Program-made: the position numbers and the translations under genes
Part shown: one piece after another, positions 14,101 to 25,800 of the stretch
How the letters are laid out: the number at the start of each line of letters is the position of its first letter
Numbering within the stretch: position 1 is the first letter of the stretch
Assembly (NCBI GenBank): GCA_024305405.1
Contig: JAKNDB010000075.1
Span: 868,001-932,000, forward strand
Direction: 5' to 3'
Length of the DNA stretch: 64,000 bases
Origin: Dirofilaria immitis
Taxonomy: Eukaryota; Nematoda; Chromadorea; Rhabditida; Onchocercidae
Notes under the pieces: model-generated
The model's input: the letters and a program-made list of their open reading frames with translations, nothing else
What the model was told of the DNA's origin: nothing
Database searches by the model: none

Positions 14101-14440
14101 AAGTTCAAATATAAATGATAGAAAATTAAGGTTAATAATTTCAAATGTAAATGATAGATATATTACGTTAAAATTTTATGAATAAACGTAATATATAAAT
14201 GATATGAATAATTTTATCAATTCTTTTTGTAATATTAGAATTATTGATAATTTTTGATATAAATTTATCGAATATTTGAATAAATAATAACTAACGATTA
14301 TTTAGGATAGCTGAATTGGTACTAAGCGGTAGCTCTTCTTGTGTTTCAACACATTCATTATCATTATTATCAGCCAAATCAATTTTACAGTTAGAAGATA
14401 ACTGTTGACTAGTAGATGGTGATACAAGTAATTTTGACAT
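2892..14440 (-). CDS. Patched-related (PTR) RND-family membrane protein
   Basis: A 17-exon minus-strand gene for a 12-TM protein of the Patched/NPC1/Dispatched superfamily, PTR subfamily. In C. elegans the family acts in moulting, cuticle formation and membrane trafficking; the substrate of this member is unknown. The start at 14440 begins a short cytosolic N-terminus. An early exon gives [11 protein letters not shown] after TM1, a PTR hallmark, followed by the first lumenal domain, the sterol-sensing domain, TM7, the second lumenal domain and TM8-12 with [10 protein letters not shown]. The total is about 1020 residues, normal for the family. Splice phases agree at every junction except into exon 16, which is one base short (near 3874). 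The stop at 2892 assumes exon 17 is read through a possible donor at about 2961. Oddities are G-V-N-G where most PTRs have G-V-D-D, and a duplicated splice donor after exon 15. I cannot name the specific ptr orthologue. Confidence 0.9.
3874..3875 (-). other. One-base frame break in PTR exon 16
   Basis: From a good acceptor (tattatag, exon starting at 3906) frame 0 reads [11 protein letters not shown] and then meets TAA. The conserved downstream reading V-G-W-P-T-L-Q is in the next frame. One extra base here would give a 159-base exon in phase on both sides. No other acceptor gives phase 0. Confidence 0.75.
4061..4132 (-). repeat. 36-bp tandem duplication carrying a splice donor
   Basis: Two adjacent 36-bp copies (4061-4096 and 4097-4132) contain, on the minus strand, ATCATTAYCAG followed by GTATAT. 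The upstream copy is the real end of exon 15. Reading on to the second copy meets a stop, so only the first donor can serve the known frame. Confidence 0.8.
5321..7081 (-). CDS. PTR gene, exons 10-13 (TM7 and lumenal domain 2)
   Basis: Exons are 7081-6874, 6537-6415, 6242-6041 and 5519-5321 (about residues 519-762). Exon 10 has TM7 followed by [18 protein letters not shown]. Exon 11 has [12 protein letters not shown]; its acceptor is taken at ttgcag rather than the attag six bases upstream, because only the former keeps the frame. Exon 12 contains an Ala/Thr/Asp-rich insert ([13 protein letters not shown]) and ends at a gtataag donor inside what would otherwise reach a stop. Exon 13 has [24 protein letters not shown] and ends with a helix entering TM8. 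Confidence 0.86.
7707..11027 (-). CDS. PTR gene, exons 6-9 (sterol-sensing domain, TM2-6)
   Basis: Exons are 11027-10955, 9332-9123, 8328-8161 and 7843-7707 (about residues 323-518). They encode [10 protein letters not shown], the TM2-TM3 segments, then [38 protein letters not shown] and a final hydrophobic helix ending [12 protein letters not shown]. This is the sterol-sensing domain of the Patched family. The TM4 position usually occupied by two acidic residues (G-V-D-D) is G-V-N-G here; the bases read GTT AAC GGT. Exon 6 ends at a weak donor (gtttat) chosen because it alone gives the right phase. Its intron starts with a CT-rich run and is the longest in the gene, about 1.6 kb. Exon 9 also uses a weak donor (gttttt). 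Confidence 0.88.
10902..10936. repeat. (GA)n microsatellite in PTR intron 6
   Basis: A GA run (CT on the transcribed strand) that starts within about 20 bases of the exon 6 splice donor. It makes a pyrimidine tract immediately after a weak donor. Confidence 0.85.
11566..14440 (-). CDS. PTR gene, exons 1-5 (N-terminus, TM1, lumenal domain 1)
   Basis: Exons in transcript order are 14440-14296, 13601-13356, 12934-12729, 12273-12031 and 11691-11566 (about residues 1-322). Exon 1 encodes a Ser/Thr-rich and acidic cytosolic tail. Exon 2 encodes TM1 (about residues 75-100) and then [16 protein letters not shown]. Exon 3 reads [10 protein letters not shown] and contains L-C-G-F-S-C, whose cysteines probably form a lumenal disulfide. 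Exon 4 has Y-P-I-A-K-I-N-G. Exon 5 has [14 protein letters not shown] and W-E. Introns are GT-AG with T-rich acceptors (tttag, cag). The junctions have phases 1, 1, 0, 0 and 0. Confidence 0.88.
14050..14158. repeat. Short tandem repeat in PTR intron 1
   Basis: Three units of about 35-40 bp built on gaaaattaaggttaat followed by ttcaaatataaatgata. Confidence 0.75.
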
Positions 14441-14464
14441 CAATGATGAATTAACAAATTAAAA

Positions 14465-14480
14465 CATCTAAAGCATTACG
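14465..14480 (-). promoter_or_regulatory. Candidate trans-splice or 5' UTR acceptor upstream of PTR start
   Basis: On the minus strand, tgctttag ends 27 bases before the chosen ATG at 14440. A T-rich acceptor this close to the start is what a spliced-leader site looks like in nematodes. No donor is visible nearby, but an ordinary 5' UTR intron is possible. Confidence 0.35.
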
Positions 14481-14579
14481 TTTTCTAAAAATTTACAAAT
14501 TGTTATCTTTCATGCAACAATCATCAAATAAAAAAGTTAATTAAAAATAAAAAAAAAAGATTATCAGAACGCAACGTAA

Positions 14580-14715
14580 AACAAACGTTACTAACATAGT
14601 CCCAAAACGTAAAATAATATGTTAAAACGTTCAGAATCACTAAATAATACGTTAAGTGATACGTTTAGAAATACTAAATGATGTGTTAAGTGATACGTTT
14701 AGAATTACTAAATTA
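14580..14715. repeat. Degenerate ACGTTA-rich repeat
   Basis: Units such as gttaagtgatacgtttagaa followed by tactaaat occur twice, about 36 bp apart, after several further acgttA/acgtaA words. Confidence 0.6.
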
Positions 14716-14823
14716 TTTGAAAAAAATAGAATTCATTCTAGAATTGATAAAAAAATGCTACTACACTTTTTTTTTTTTCAAGCAATTATCACATTATTAT
14801 ATTTGTTATGCAGTTTTTGCAAT

Positions 14824-15320
14824 CATTATGTTACTCATTTAAGACGTAAATCTTGATCAATGTATCATTGTCATTATGTTACTCATCTAAGACGTAAATC
14901 TTGACCAACGTATCATTATCATTATGTTAGTCATTTAAAATGTAAATCTTGACCAACAAGACGTAAATCTTGACTAACTATCATTATCATTATGTTACTC
15001 ATTTAAGACATAAATCTTGACCAACGTATCATTATACTACTGCTTTAAGACGTAAATCTTGATCAACGTATCACTATTTTATTCATTTAAAACGTAAATC
15101 TTGACCAACGTATAGTTATATTACTCATTTAAGACATAAATCTTGACCAACGTATCATTTAAGACGTAAATCTTGATCAACGTATCATTATATTATTCAT
15201 CTAAGACGTAAATCTTAACCAACGTATCATTAACATTACGTTACTCATTTAAGACATAAATCTTGATCAACGTATCATTATATTACTCATTTAAGACATA
15301 AATCAAATTTTGACCGACAT
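14824..15320. repeat. Minisatellite, units about 36-50 bp
   Basis: About 11-12 imperfect copies of a unit containing actcatttaagacgtaaat, then cttgaccaacgtatcatta. Unit length varies through loss of the ATCATT stretch. Confidence 0.9.
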
Positions 15321-16861
15321 ATTACTGAAAATGACTAATCGATCATTAATTATAATATATGTATTAAATGTCAATCATGTAAAATGTCAGGAAAAAATTT
15401 TTAATTAATAAAATGAAAAAATAGAAAAATATGAAATCAATACGTCAATTATGATTACTTGATGGAACTGGTATATAAGTGAATAAGCAAATGATCAAAT
15501 AATAATATAATTGGATAGTAAAATATATGTGAATATATTTGGATAGTAAAATATATGACAAATATAAATTAAATATTCATAGTAATCGGATGGTAAAGTA
15601 GGCAAATATTTTGGCAAAAAGGTAAATAAAAAGAAAATAGATAACTAGGTTGTTTATTGAATAGACAGGAAGGAAGGAAGAAAGTATGGTTTAAATGTAA
15701 ACAGGTAACAAGACAGGTTAATGAATGAATGAATAAGTGAAAAATATAATGGGTAAATATAAAAGCCTGAGCAATATTGCTACAATTATTTAATGGGAAC
15801 ATGAGAAATGTAAATTTTAAATTACCATAAATTCTTTCTTAATAGCTATATACGCATCTTTTCACGTACGTTAACTTGAATAATTCTCGAGAATATAATA
15901 AATATACGAAAGGATAAAGATGCCATTGAAAGGAAGAAAAAAGAAAACAATGTGAATTGTCAACAACAAGATGTCTTTTATCTATTTATTTGTTGTCTTT
16001 TTTTTTTGCTGATTTCCTATTCATTTTCTCCTTTTTTTTTTCTATTATCATTTAAATTTTCTAACTGATAAGTGATATTCACTTTTACTATTATTTCTAA
16101 TTTATCAAATAGACCTAAGATTGAAAGATCAAATTCTTTAGCAATTAAAAAGCTTTCACGAAAATGAAATTAAGCAATCAGTAGTGTTAATTAAATATAC
16201 CTCGATTAAATAATATAATGAAATCGATTTAACGAATTATATAAATATAAAACGATAGTAATAATAATGATAATTAATAATACATATAAGTTTATATGAA
16301 ATAAAACTGGCATAACTTATATTATTTAAATCTTTTTTTTCTAATTTATTCATTCTCGAATTATTATCTTTAAGACTTGAAAAAATTCAATCAATTAATC
16401 CAATACTTTTTAATAAATATATCATATCATTATCAAACAATATAGATCAATTTGATATCAAAAAAAAAAAAAAAAAAAAACCTCAAATATGATTATCATT
16501 TCAATAAATGAAACAATGTAAATATTTTTACAATAGCATATTGATATATTTCATTGAAATCAATATGTGATAAATACAAATTTGGTCAATTACATATGAA
16601 TCATCGAAAACGAATTAAAATTAGAGCGATAGAACGAATGTGCATTTTTTTTTGTAAAGTATTATATGGCATACTTCAAAAAAAAAAAAGAAAAAAACCG
16701 ATCATCTATCTTTTCATGTTAAAGTTTATTTTTAAATATTAAATAACTTTTTTACCTTTTCATTATTATAAATTAAGTAATGTAATTAATGTATTGAATT
16801 TAATTGATTAATTATTTTATGTATAATAAATATATTGAAATATGTTTTAGGTATATATTTA

Positions 16862-17250
16862 TTAAATAATAAGTAAATAATTCTTCTGATTATAAGAAAC
16901 ATTGGAAATGAAATTTTACGTGCATTTGCATATATCCATTTTAATGATTAAGATAATATTAATTAATAAGCGAATAATTTTAAGTAGGAAACGTTGAAAA
17001 TGGAAGTTTTCCCCTTTACGTGCATTTTCATATATCCATTTTAATGATTAAGATAATATTAATTCATAAGGAAGTAATTCTCAATAGGAAACATTGAAAA
17101 CGGAAGTCTTTTTTTTCTTTTACGTGCATTTGCATATATCCATTTTAATGGATGATTAAAATAATATTAATTAATAAGTGAATAATTTTGAATAGGAAAC
17201 AGTGAAAAAATTTTTCCACACGTGCATTCATATACATCCATTTCAGTGTG
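16862..17250. repeat. About 100-bp tandem repeat, four copies
   Basis: The word acgtgcatttgcatatatcc and its variants recur at 16918, 17018, 17122 and 17220, each followed by ttttaatgattaagataata and an ataggaaac-type segment. Copies have diverged by substitutions and small indels. Confidence 0.88.
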
Positions 17251-17357
17251 AGAATTCATTTGTAACAAATAACATAATTAATTCAATATGTGTCACAAAA
17301 TATTCTTACTACTAAATTTTAGGGAAAAGAAAATTTTTTTCTGGCAAAATTGAGATT

Positions 17358-17530
17358 TAAGGAAGGAAGGAAGAAAGGAAGGAAGGAAGAAGGGAAGGAA
17401 GGAAGGAAGAAATGAATAAAAAAAAAGAAGGAAGAAAGGAAGGAAGAAAGAAGGGAAGGAAGGAAGGAAGAAATGAATAAAAAAAAGGAAGGAAGAAATG
17501 AATAAAAAAACAGGAAGAAAGAAAGAAATG
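17358..17530. repeat. Purine-rich GGAA repeat
   Basis: A strand-asymmetric run of ggaagg and gaaag units interspersed with aatgaataaaaaa. It is followed about 230 bp later by a pyrimidine-rich stretch (17763-17850). Confidence 0.85.
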
Positions 17531-20459
17531 AGAGAAAAGAAGAAAAGAATGAAAATATCAGTTTAATTTTAAGAATGAAACAAAATTGAAAGCATAAAAT
17601 TAGAATGGATGAAAAGCAAGAACTTAGTATTTCAGTTAGTTTAGTGGAGAAGAAGGAAGTGAAAAACGAAGGAAGAGAACAAAGAAAAGAAGACGAAATA
17701 GTCTGAGAAATTGAATTTCAATCAACAACTAACTACAATATGTTTAGTTTTATATTACTAAGTCTTTTTTCTGTCGTTTCTTTTCTTTTCTTTTTCTTCT
17801 TCTCTCCCTCTTTCTTTTTCTTTCTTTCTCTCTCTCTCTCTGTCTCTCGCTTTTCTATTCGCATTATCAGTAATTAAATTAATTACTGATATAAATACAG
17901 TATTGATTTAATTAAAATAAATTGAAAAATATATTACTTTGATAATAAATTTTGACAATGAATTATTTTAAAATAAATGTTAAAATTTAAAAATTTCCTT
18001 TTAAAAATAAAAAGAAATATTGTTTATTTAAAAATTTCTTCAATGAAATAAACGAATTGGAAAAAAAAAAAAATTTATTTTAGCTTTTTTCTAAAAACGA
18101 AGAAGCGAAAGGCAAAAAAAAAAAAAAAAAAAAAAAGAGAATTAAATGAAAAGAGAGAAAGTAAAAGATGAAAGAGAAATTTTGAATGAAAAATTGTTGA
18201 AATTTTTGCACCTGTCAGTTAGATGATGCATTTTCAGATAAGAATTTCAATGTTTCGCAAAAATTTGAGCCATTTTCTCGTTATCAAATGAAAGCATTTT
18301 TGTTTGATAAAATTACTGATTATTTTTGCTTAAATTTTATCACAACAATGTAGATTCTTCTTATCATAAGTATCGTAGTTTAATTGTTAATTTTATTTGA
18401 TGCTATTCGTTTATTATTTTTCTATTCCATTATAATAATTATTTTCATTTCTATAAACTGATTTGTTTAATTATTCATTTTATTATTATTTGCTTTATTA
18501 ATTAAGTAAATTAGGTACAACAATCTAACTTATTGATTTTTACATAAATTATACATATCATAAAATAATGATAAATTTCTCTCTAAATAATTAATTAAAC
18601 TTGCAAAGGATTGAAAAAAAATCATCATATAGGCAGATAAATGAACTTTGAACTCATTCAAAATCAGCTATAACAAATAAGTAAATAAACAATTTTTATT
18701 CATAAGATAAGATATACTTAATTACAAGAAAATAACGAATTCATTCGCAGAATGAAAAAACATTTTAAGCAAAATTATAAATTAGTAAATTAAATTTTTA
18801 AAAATATTTTTAATTTAAAAAGAAAAAACAAAGATTAAATATTCATCGATTTCTTATAAAATTTAAAACTTTGAATTGTTAGATATTATTTTCAAAAGAT
18901 ATCAAAAGAATTAAAAAAAAGTTTTAAAAAGTCAAAAATTATCAAATAAGAAAAAATTTAATTTAGTAAAATTTTAAAAGAAAAATTATAGCAAAATGAG
19001 AAAAATAATTTTTTTTTGTTTAACTTACTTTAAAATCATAAATATTTGTCGATTTAAAGTTAAGCCAAAAATAAAAGCTATTCTTTGTCGTCATTTGATA
19101 AATAAACATTAAGAGTTTATCATTTATCAAAAATTTTAAAAGGATTAGATAAATTTGGGAACAAAAAAAAAAAAAAAAGAAATATTTTTTGAAAGAAATC
19201 GAAAATGCTTAATTTTGCTCATTTCATAAATAAAATTAAACGAGTAAATGATAAATGAAAGAGTAAATGTGATAACTGATATGATATATCCGTTTTTTTT
19301 TTTTTTTTGGAATTATCCATTTCATATATAAATTTTTTTTGATGATTAACAAAATAAATTTTAACAAAGAAACAAAAAAAAAAAAGGAAATAGTAATAAA
19401 AAAAAAAAAGGATAGGAAAGAAAAGAGGTAAAATTAATCAATCAAATAAACAAATCTGATTCATTGTTTATTTTTGCATAAAAATACAAGAAAAGAAAGA
19501 TTCGATGTATTTCCTTTTTTTTTTTTTTTGTACAATTCAAATTTTAGATGTATCGAATTTTTGATTAAATTTCTTATTTAGACACAATGTATGATATCAA
19601 GACAATGCAAGATGTAATAGTGATTCAATAAACAAACATTTCTATTTCAATAAAAGTATCCTTCTAAATTCTTCCATTTTTTTTTCCACATTCCTAATAT
19701 GTTCGATAAAATGATACAAACTGTTAAATATATATATGTATATAAATTTACTTCACTATTTGATCATATCAGACATTGAAACTTAAATAATTATAATAAA
19801 CTTGAAAATGAAAGAATACATAAATAAAATTCTCGAGTAATGTAATATTATTTATTGGAGTTGAAAAATTTTATATTTAAAAGAATGATTGTATTTATCT
19901 AAAATTTGAGCTTTGGAAAAGTTAAAGGAAAAAAAATTACTATTATTAGTTATTAATTAAATGATTTGATATTAATTTAATGGATAAATATGAAGGGAAG
20001 AAAATTTTATTAAAAATTTTTCTTTTTCAAATGATAATATCATATTATATTATCATTTTAATTTGAAATAATCAAATGCAATATATTTTCATCGATTAAA
20101 TTTATATTTTCAGAAAATATTGCCAATATATATTTATATAAAATATCGAGAATGTCGAGAAATATATTTTTATTTCATTTAAGAAAAAATAATTACAATA
20201 AAAGAAATTCATTTAAAAAAAGAAAGAGCAAAAATTCGTTTCACTTTTATTCCAATGATTTATTTATTTATTTATTTATTTTTTCACTCCTATTCCATCC
20301 GATTGTATTTTTCAAAAAAAAAAAAAAGAAAATATTTTCTAATTAGGAGGTAAGAAAGCGAAAGAGAGGAAAAAGGAAAAAACAAACTAGAATTAATGAT
20401 CATAAGATAACCTGATAACACGTGCTCTTTATTTTTGATATAATGATAAATATTATCAC

Positions 20460-20522
20460 ACATTCAAAATATATGTATATATACATATATATATAGACAC
20501 ATACATATATATATGTATATAC
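20460..20522. repeat. Alternating TA/TG palindrome-like stretch
   Basis: An atatgtatatatacatatat-type stretch on both sides of a gacacata core. It is self-complementary and could extrude a cruciform. Confidence 0.6.
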
Positions 20523-21159
20523 TTTCCGCCATCATTTCATTTGGAAGGGTAAATGAATCATAGAGTAAAGATGAAATGATAGTAAAACGATACTAATGAT
20601 ATAATATAGGAAAAGGAAAACATCTGAAATTCGAAAGATAGAAGGAGAAACCGGTATTTGAGATTGATGTCATCAATTTTAAAAAAAAAAGATGTTAGAA
20701 TCGATAGTATTCTCGATAGTAATTCGAGAATTGTTTACTAATTCTAAATGGGGAAAAGAAATGTAAAATATATTTTTGAGTGAATGATAACTTGAATCTC
20801 ATACATATGCCTAAAATCGAAATCATAAATTAAGCATTTTATCTATTATGTATGCTAATATCTCGATCTCGTACTCCTGAATAAGTGATACATCAAATTT
20901 CATAGTTATACTAAATGTGGTAGTTTGAATGTGATATCTCGAATCTCATCATTATACTTGAAGTTTTTTATAATTAAAGTTAAGTATGGCATGTCGAATC
21001 TTGAATGATTCACCTTAAATATTATTGATTATGCTTAAATGTAATAATCTCGAATCTTTATGGCTAAGTTTAAATGTAACATTTTCAATCTTATGATTAT
21101 CGTTAAATATCATACAATAGTGATGCGTAATTTGGTATTTTTTTATTTTTTCCTTAACA

Positions 21160-21245
21160 ATTATTTCTGATAATCTTTTTTGATCGATAATTTCTGATAA
21201 TCTTTTTTGATTGATAATTTCTGATAATCGTTTTTGATTGATAAA
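21160..21245. repeat. 29-bp tandem repeat, three copies
   Basis: Three nearly identical copies of a unit reading aatttctgataatc followed by ttttttgattgat. Confidence 0.88.
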
Positions 21246-21704
21246 AAGAACTAAACAAACTTTTTAGATAATCATAAATTAAATTTATGAGAAAAAAATC
21301 ATGAATTCTCGATAATCTCGACATAGATAATCCCGGAATAATTTTAAAAGCCCAAATGATTGAGCCAAAAAAAAAAGCCAGAAGGAAACGATGAAGGAAG
21401 AAAGAATTAGAAATGAATTTCTGAAAATGCAAAAGCAATTCAAAATAGGCTTTAATTGATTCATAAAAAAATTATTACATATGCCAAAGGCAAGCGAAAT
21501 ATAAATACAATTTTGCCATCGGAAATTATAATTTAGGCCAAAAAAGATATACAATTTAGCAGAATTTAGGCCTAAATAATATTCAATTTGAATTTGATAA
21601 AGGACAAAAAAAAGTTCGAATAAGAGTGGTTGTAATAAAGCTGAAATAAAAAAGTGAAAAATAATGAAGACATTATGGAACAATGTAAAATAGGCACATA
21701 TATC

Positions 21705-21729
21705 TACACACACACATACACACACATAC

Positions 21730-21806
<77 letters not shown>
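21705..21806. repeat. (CA)n/(TA)n microsatellite
   Basis: CACATA units pass into pure CA and then TA. The Cys-Val open frame across it on the minus strand is repeat-derived. Confidence 0.95.
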
Positions 21807-24039
21807 AATATTTTATGAATGAAAATATTTAAAACAACATTTATAAAGAGATGAAAGTTTGCGAATAACATTTCGCAATTCGCATCTCGTATTTTGCATT
21901 TTTCGCATCAAGAAAAGAATAAATAAAGTCATTACGTAACTCTTTTAAGTGTGAGTGAATCAAATTAAGCTAAACTTTCAACATCCAATTCTACTAAAAT
22001 GACACTTATTTTTGCTATAACCTTTTTCCTCTTCCTCCTCCACAACCCAAAAAAAAGTGCTAAATATAATATGTAAAATTATATTGATCGATTTGACCTC
22101 TTTTCTTTCTTTCTTTTCTTTCTTTCTTTTTCATCGCAAAACTTTTTAATGGAATTTTTTAAATTTTATATTAAATATTCAAAAAATGGAAAAAATTTAT
22201 TTTACATTTTGATAATTTTAAAAATTTAAATTATTTTCAAAAATAATTTTAAAATTGATAAAATATATTGCGAAATTTAGATTAATTGAATAATTTCATA
22301 ATGATAATAAAATGATAAGTTAAAATGGATGGAAATGAATTTAGAAATTTTATTCAAAATTTCAAATTAATCAATAAATTTTGAAAAGCAAAACTATGAG
22401 GAAGAGGAAAAAAAAACATTTTAAATTGTGCTATCAAAATATTTCCTTTGCATACATTCAATCGTAATGATAGAATAAAACATCAATCAATGTTTTAATC
22501 GATAAATATTGATTGATCAAGATTGATAATTGTTTAATTGATTTATGCATTTTACGAAGATGGATAAATTGAAAGAAAGGATGAAATAAGAAGAAAAAAA
22601 AAGAAAGGAAGTTTAAACAATTTTAATTCAATTATTTAATTTCCAATCAATAAATATGATGATGAGATGATGATTGATAAACAAATGTAATCGTTAAAAT
22701 CAATATTAACATAAGTTTATTTGAGATTTTAAAAAAAAATTTTTGATAAATATTTAGGTGATAAAGATAGTATAATAGGTTATTGGATAATTTTGATAAA
22801 TTATTCATGCTCAATATAGCATAAAAAATGCTGCTAACTTTTTTTTCTTTTTTTATTCCTGCTAATATATTTTTCTCAAATTTAAAACTTATTGAAATTA
22901 ATAATAGATGAGAAATAGTTGATGGAAAAATGTAAGAAACAATTTTTCAAAACTTTTTTTCTTTCACCCAATCAAATAAGAAATAGTTGCTTACTTTGAT
23001 AAAATTGCCCTTTTTCTTTTTTTCTCAATTTAAGCTAAAAGGATAAAATTAATTAATTATTTATTAAAATTTCATTTTCATTTTGACTAAAAAAAAAAAA
23101 GAAAAAAGAAAGCAATCATAAAATTTCCATTTAAATTTAAATTTAATAATTTCATCGCAGAATTGCTTAACTCAAAAATATGCCAATAGAAAATTTATGA
23201 AAAAAAAAATATGAAACGATTAAAATTCTAATGGAGAAAATTTATTTTCTTCGAATTTTTATAAATTTTAGCAATAAAAATTTATAGAGAAATTGATAAG
23301 TTATAAAATTAATTTTTGATAATAATTAAAACACTGATAAAAATAAACGGAAAATAGAAATCGAAATTAATTTCCGCAAATTATTTTCAAAATCAAATAT
23401 AAATTATTAGTAATTATTTATGCTTATCAATCAATCCAAATGAATAAAATGATTTCGATCAATAAAAATGAATTTGATTTTTTGGAAATTTTATGACATC
23501 ATAATTTTATTTTTTTTTACATATTTTCTTTTGCATATCAAAATTAGTTTAAATGATAGGAAAAAGGTATATGTAAAAATGATGAATTTAAGAAATTTAT
23601 AGAGCAATATTATCATATTATCACTAAATTCTTCAATTGCTTAGTTTTTTTTTAGGATAATGAGGATTTTTTGTTATTTCTAATCGAGATTTCTAGAAAA
23701 TATATATATTAATATATCTTAGAATATGATATCTTATGAAGTTATTCTCGTTAAATACTTATTTCTTCGATTCATTAAGCTCTGAAGCTCTTATCATTAT
23801 GATATATTATTGAAAAAAATTATTAGTAATAATAATAATTGTTATATAATCCGAGAAATCGTAAAGTATTTAGGCTAAAAGAAAAGTTTATTTTTTATTT
23901 TTAAATATTTTTCTTAACGTAAATGTAAGAAAAATAAGGGAAAATATGTTATCACTAAAAATATGGGGACATTGAACGTGATGGATTGAAGGATCAACGT
24001 AAACTATTTATGATGAACGAACACGTGAATAGGTGAATT

Positions 24040-24330
24040 GAATGAATGGAACGTAAGTGAATGAATGAATGAATCAACTTAGACTGATGAGAATGGATCA
24101 ACTTAGACTGATGACAAATGAACACGTGAATAAGTGAATTGAATAAATGAATAAACGTAACTGAATGAATGAACGAATCAACTTAGACTGATGACAAATG
24201 AACACGTGAATAAGTGAATTGAATGAATGAATGAATATAACTGAATGAATGAATGAATCAACTTAGACTGATGACAAATGAACACGTGAATAAGTGAATT
24301 GAATAAATGAATAAACGTAACTGGACGAAT
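24040..24330. repeat. 80-bp tandem repeat with GAAT spacers
   Basis: The words caacttagactgatgacaaa and acacgtgaataagtgaattg recur at exact 80-bp spacing (starts 24099, 24179 and 24259), with a truncated copy at 24075. Short gaat runs separate the units. Confidence 0.9.
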
Positions 24331-24429
24331 AAATGAATGAATATGGATGGATGAATGAATGAATGAAAAAATGAAAGTAGATTGATGATGAATGAATGTA
24401 AATGAATAAATGGTGTGATGGTTGGATAA

Positions 24430-24585
24430 AGGATGAATGAATGAATGAATGGATGAATGAATGGATGGATGGATGGATGGATGGATGGATGGATAGATGG
24501 ATGGATGGATAGATGGATAGATGGATAGATGGATAGATGGATAGATGGATAGATGGATAGATGGATAGATGGATAGATGGATACA
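24430..24585. repeat. (GATG/GATA)n tetranucleotide microsatellite
   Basis: gaat and ggat units pass into a regular gatggata array of period 8. The minus-strand Pro-Ser-Ile-His open frame is a product of the repeat. Confidence 0.95.
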
Positions 24586-24749
24586 CGTGAACGTACGGAC
24601 GTAGATGGATGAATAGATTCATCATGAGTGAATAAATGAAAGAAGGAAATCGTTAGCTGTATAAACCACAAACGAAAAGATAGATCAGTGCTTTCCGCAT
24701 AGCAAAACTCTTCTCTTCTCTTTTTCTCCGCTGCCTATTAAATATTATC

Positions 24750-24930
24750 ATTCATATATATGTCTCTACTACTACATATATACTCATACATATACACACA
24801 TATACGCATACGCGTTCACATACACACATGTACGAATACATACACGCACATACACGCGTAAAACACAAACATATATATACAAACACATACACGCATGCAC
24901 ATATGCATACACGTATATACATGAACATAA
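24750..24930. repeat. Degenerate ACAC/ATAC repeat
   Basis: catacac, cacgca and tatata words alternate over about 180 bp. Confidence 0.75.
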
Positions 24931-25169
24931 GTGAGCAGATACGTCCATAATATATTTCTGTAAAGTTTTATGAAGTAATGTTGGAAAGAATCCTTATTGT
25001 TGCTAGAAATCAATGCTAATGACATTTACGTGATGATGCTTACAGTTATATTTCGTCATTAGTTGTTTTTTTTTTTTTTGCCTCAGTGGAAAATCCACCT
25101 GAATAGATTGATTTAAAAGTTCCATTCAGAAAAGAGTGGAAATAATGCGGAAATGAATGAAGTGCAGAA

Positions 25170-25800
25170 AATAAAATTGAAATTGATGAAGCGTAAGAAA
25201 TGAAATTGGAAATTGAAAATTGCAAGGAATGAAATTGGAAATTGATGAAGCGTAAGAAATGAAATTGGAAATTGAAAATTGCAAGGAATGAAATTGGAAA
25301 TTGATGAAGCGTAAGAAATGAAATTGAAATTGAAAAATTGCAAGGAATGAAATTGGAAATTGATGAAGCGTAAGAAATGAAATTGGAAATTGAAAAATTG
25401 CAAGGAATGAAATTGGAAATTGATGAAGCGTAAGAAATGAAATTGGAAATTGAAAAATTGCAAGGAATGGGATTGGAAATTGATGAAGTATAAGAAATGA
25501 AATTGGAAATTGAAAAATTGCAAGGAATGAAATTGGAAATTGTTGAAGTATAAGAAATGAAATTGGAAATTGAAAAATTGCAAGGAATGAAATTGGAAAT
25601 TGATGAAGTATAAGAAATGAAATTGGAAATTGAAAAATTGCAAGGAATGAAATTGGAAATTGATGAAGTATAAGAAATGAAATTGGAAATTGAAAAATTG
25701 CAAGAAATGAAATTGGAAATTAATTAACTGTAAGAAATGTGATTGGAAATTAATTAACTCTAAGAAATGAAATTGGAAATTGATTAAGTGCAGGAAATGA
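25170..25800. repeat. 60-bp minisatellite, about 10 copies
   Basis: The unit starts aattggaaattgaaaaattg and continues with caaggaatgaaattgg, aaattgatgaag and cgtaa or tataa. Copies from 25321 to 25700 are in exact 60-bp register. Each unit is itself two diverged half-units built on gaaattggaaattg. The array is free of stops on the minus strand (a 20-residue Phe/Gln/His repeat), which follows from the unit length being a multiple of three. I do not call it a gene. Confidence 0.95.

Noticed and set aside
21285..21791. 168-codon open frame starting in a Cys-Val run
   Set aside because: It begins inside the CA microsatellite and continues as hydrophobic low-complexity reading with no splice or homology support.
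24258..24671. 137- and 120-codon Pro/Ser/Ile/His open frames
   Set aside because: Products of GATG/GATA and GAAT repeats in two overlapping frames.
25113..25703. 196-codon open frame on the minus strand
   Set aside because: Generated by the 60-bp array; composition almost only Phe, Gln, His, Leu and Asn.
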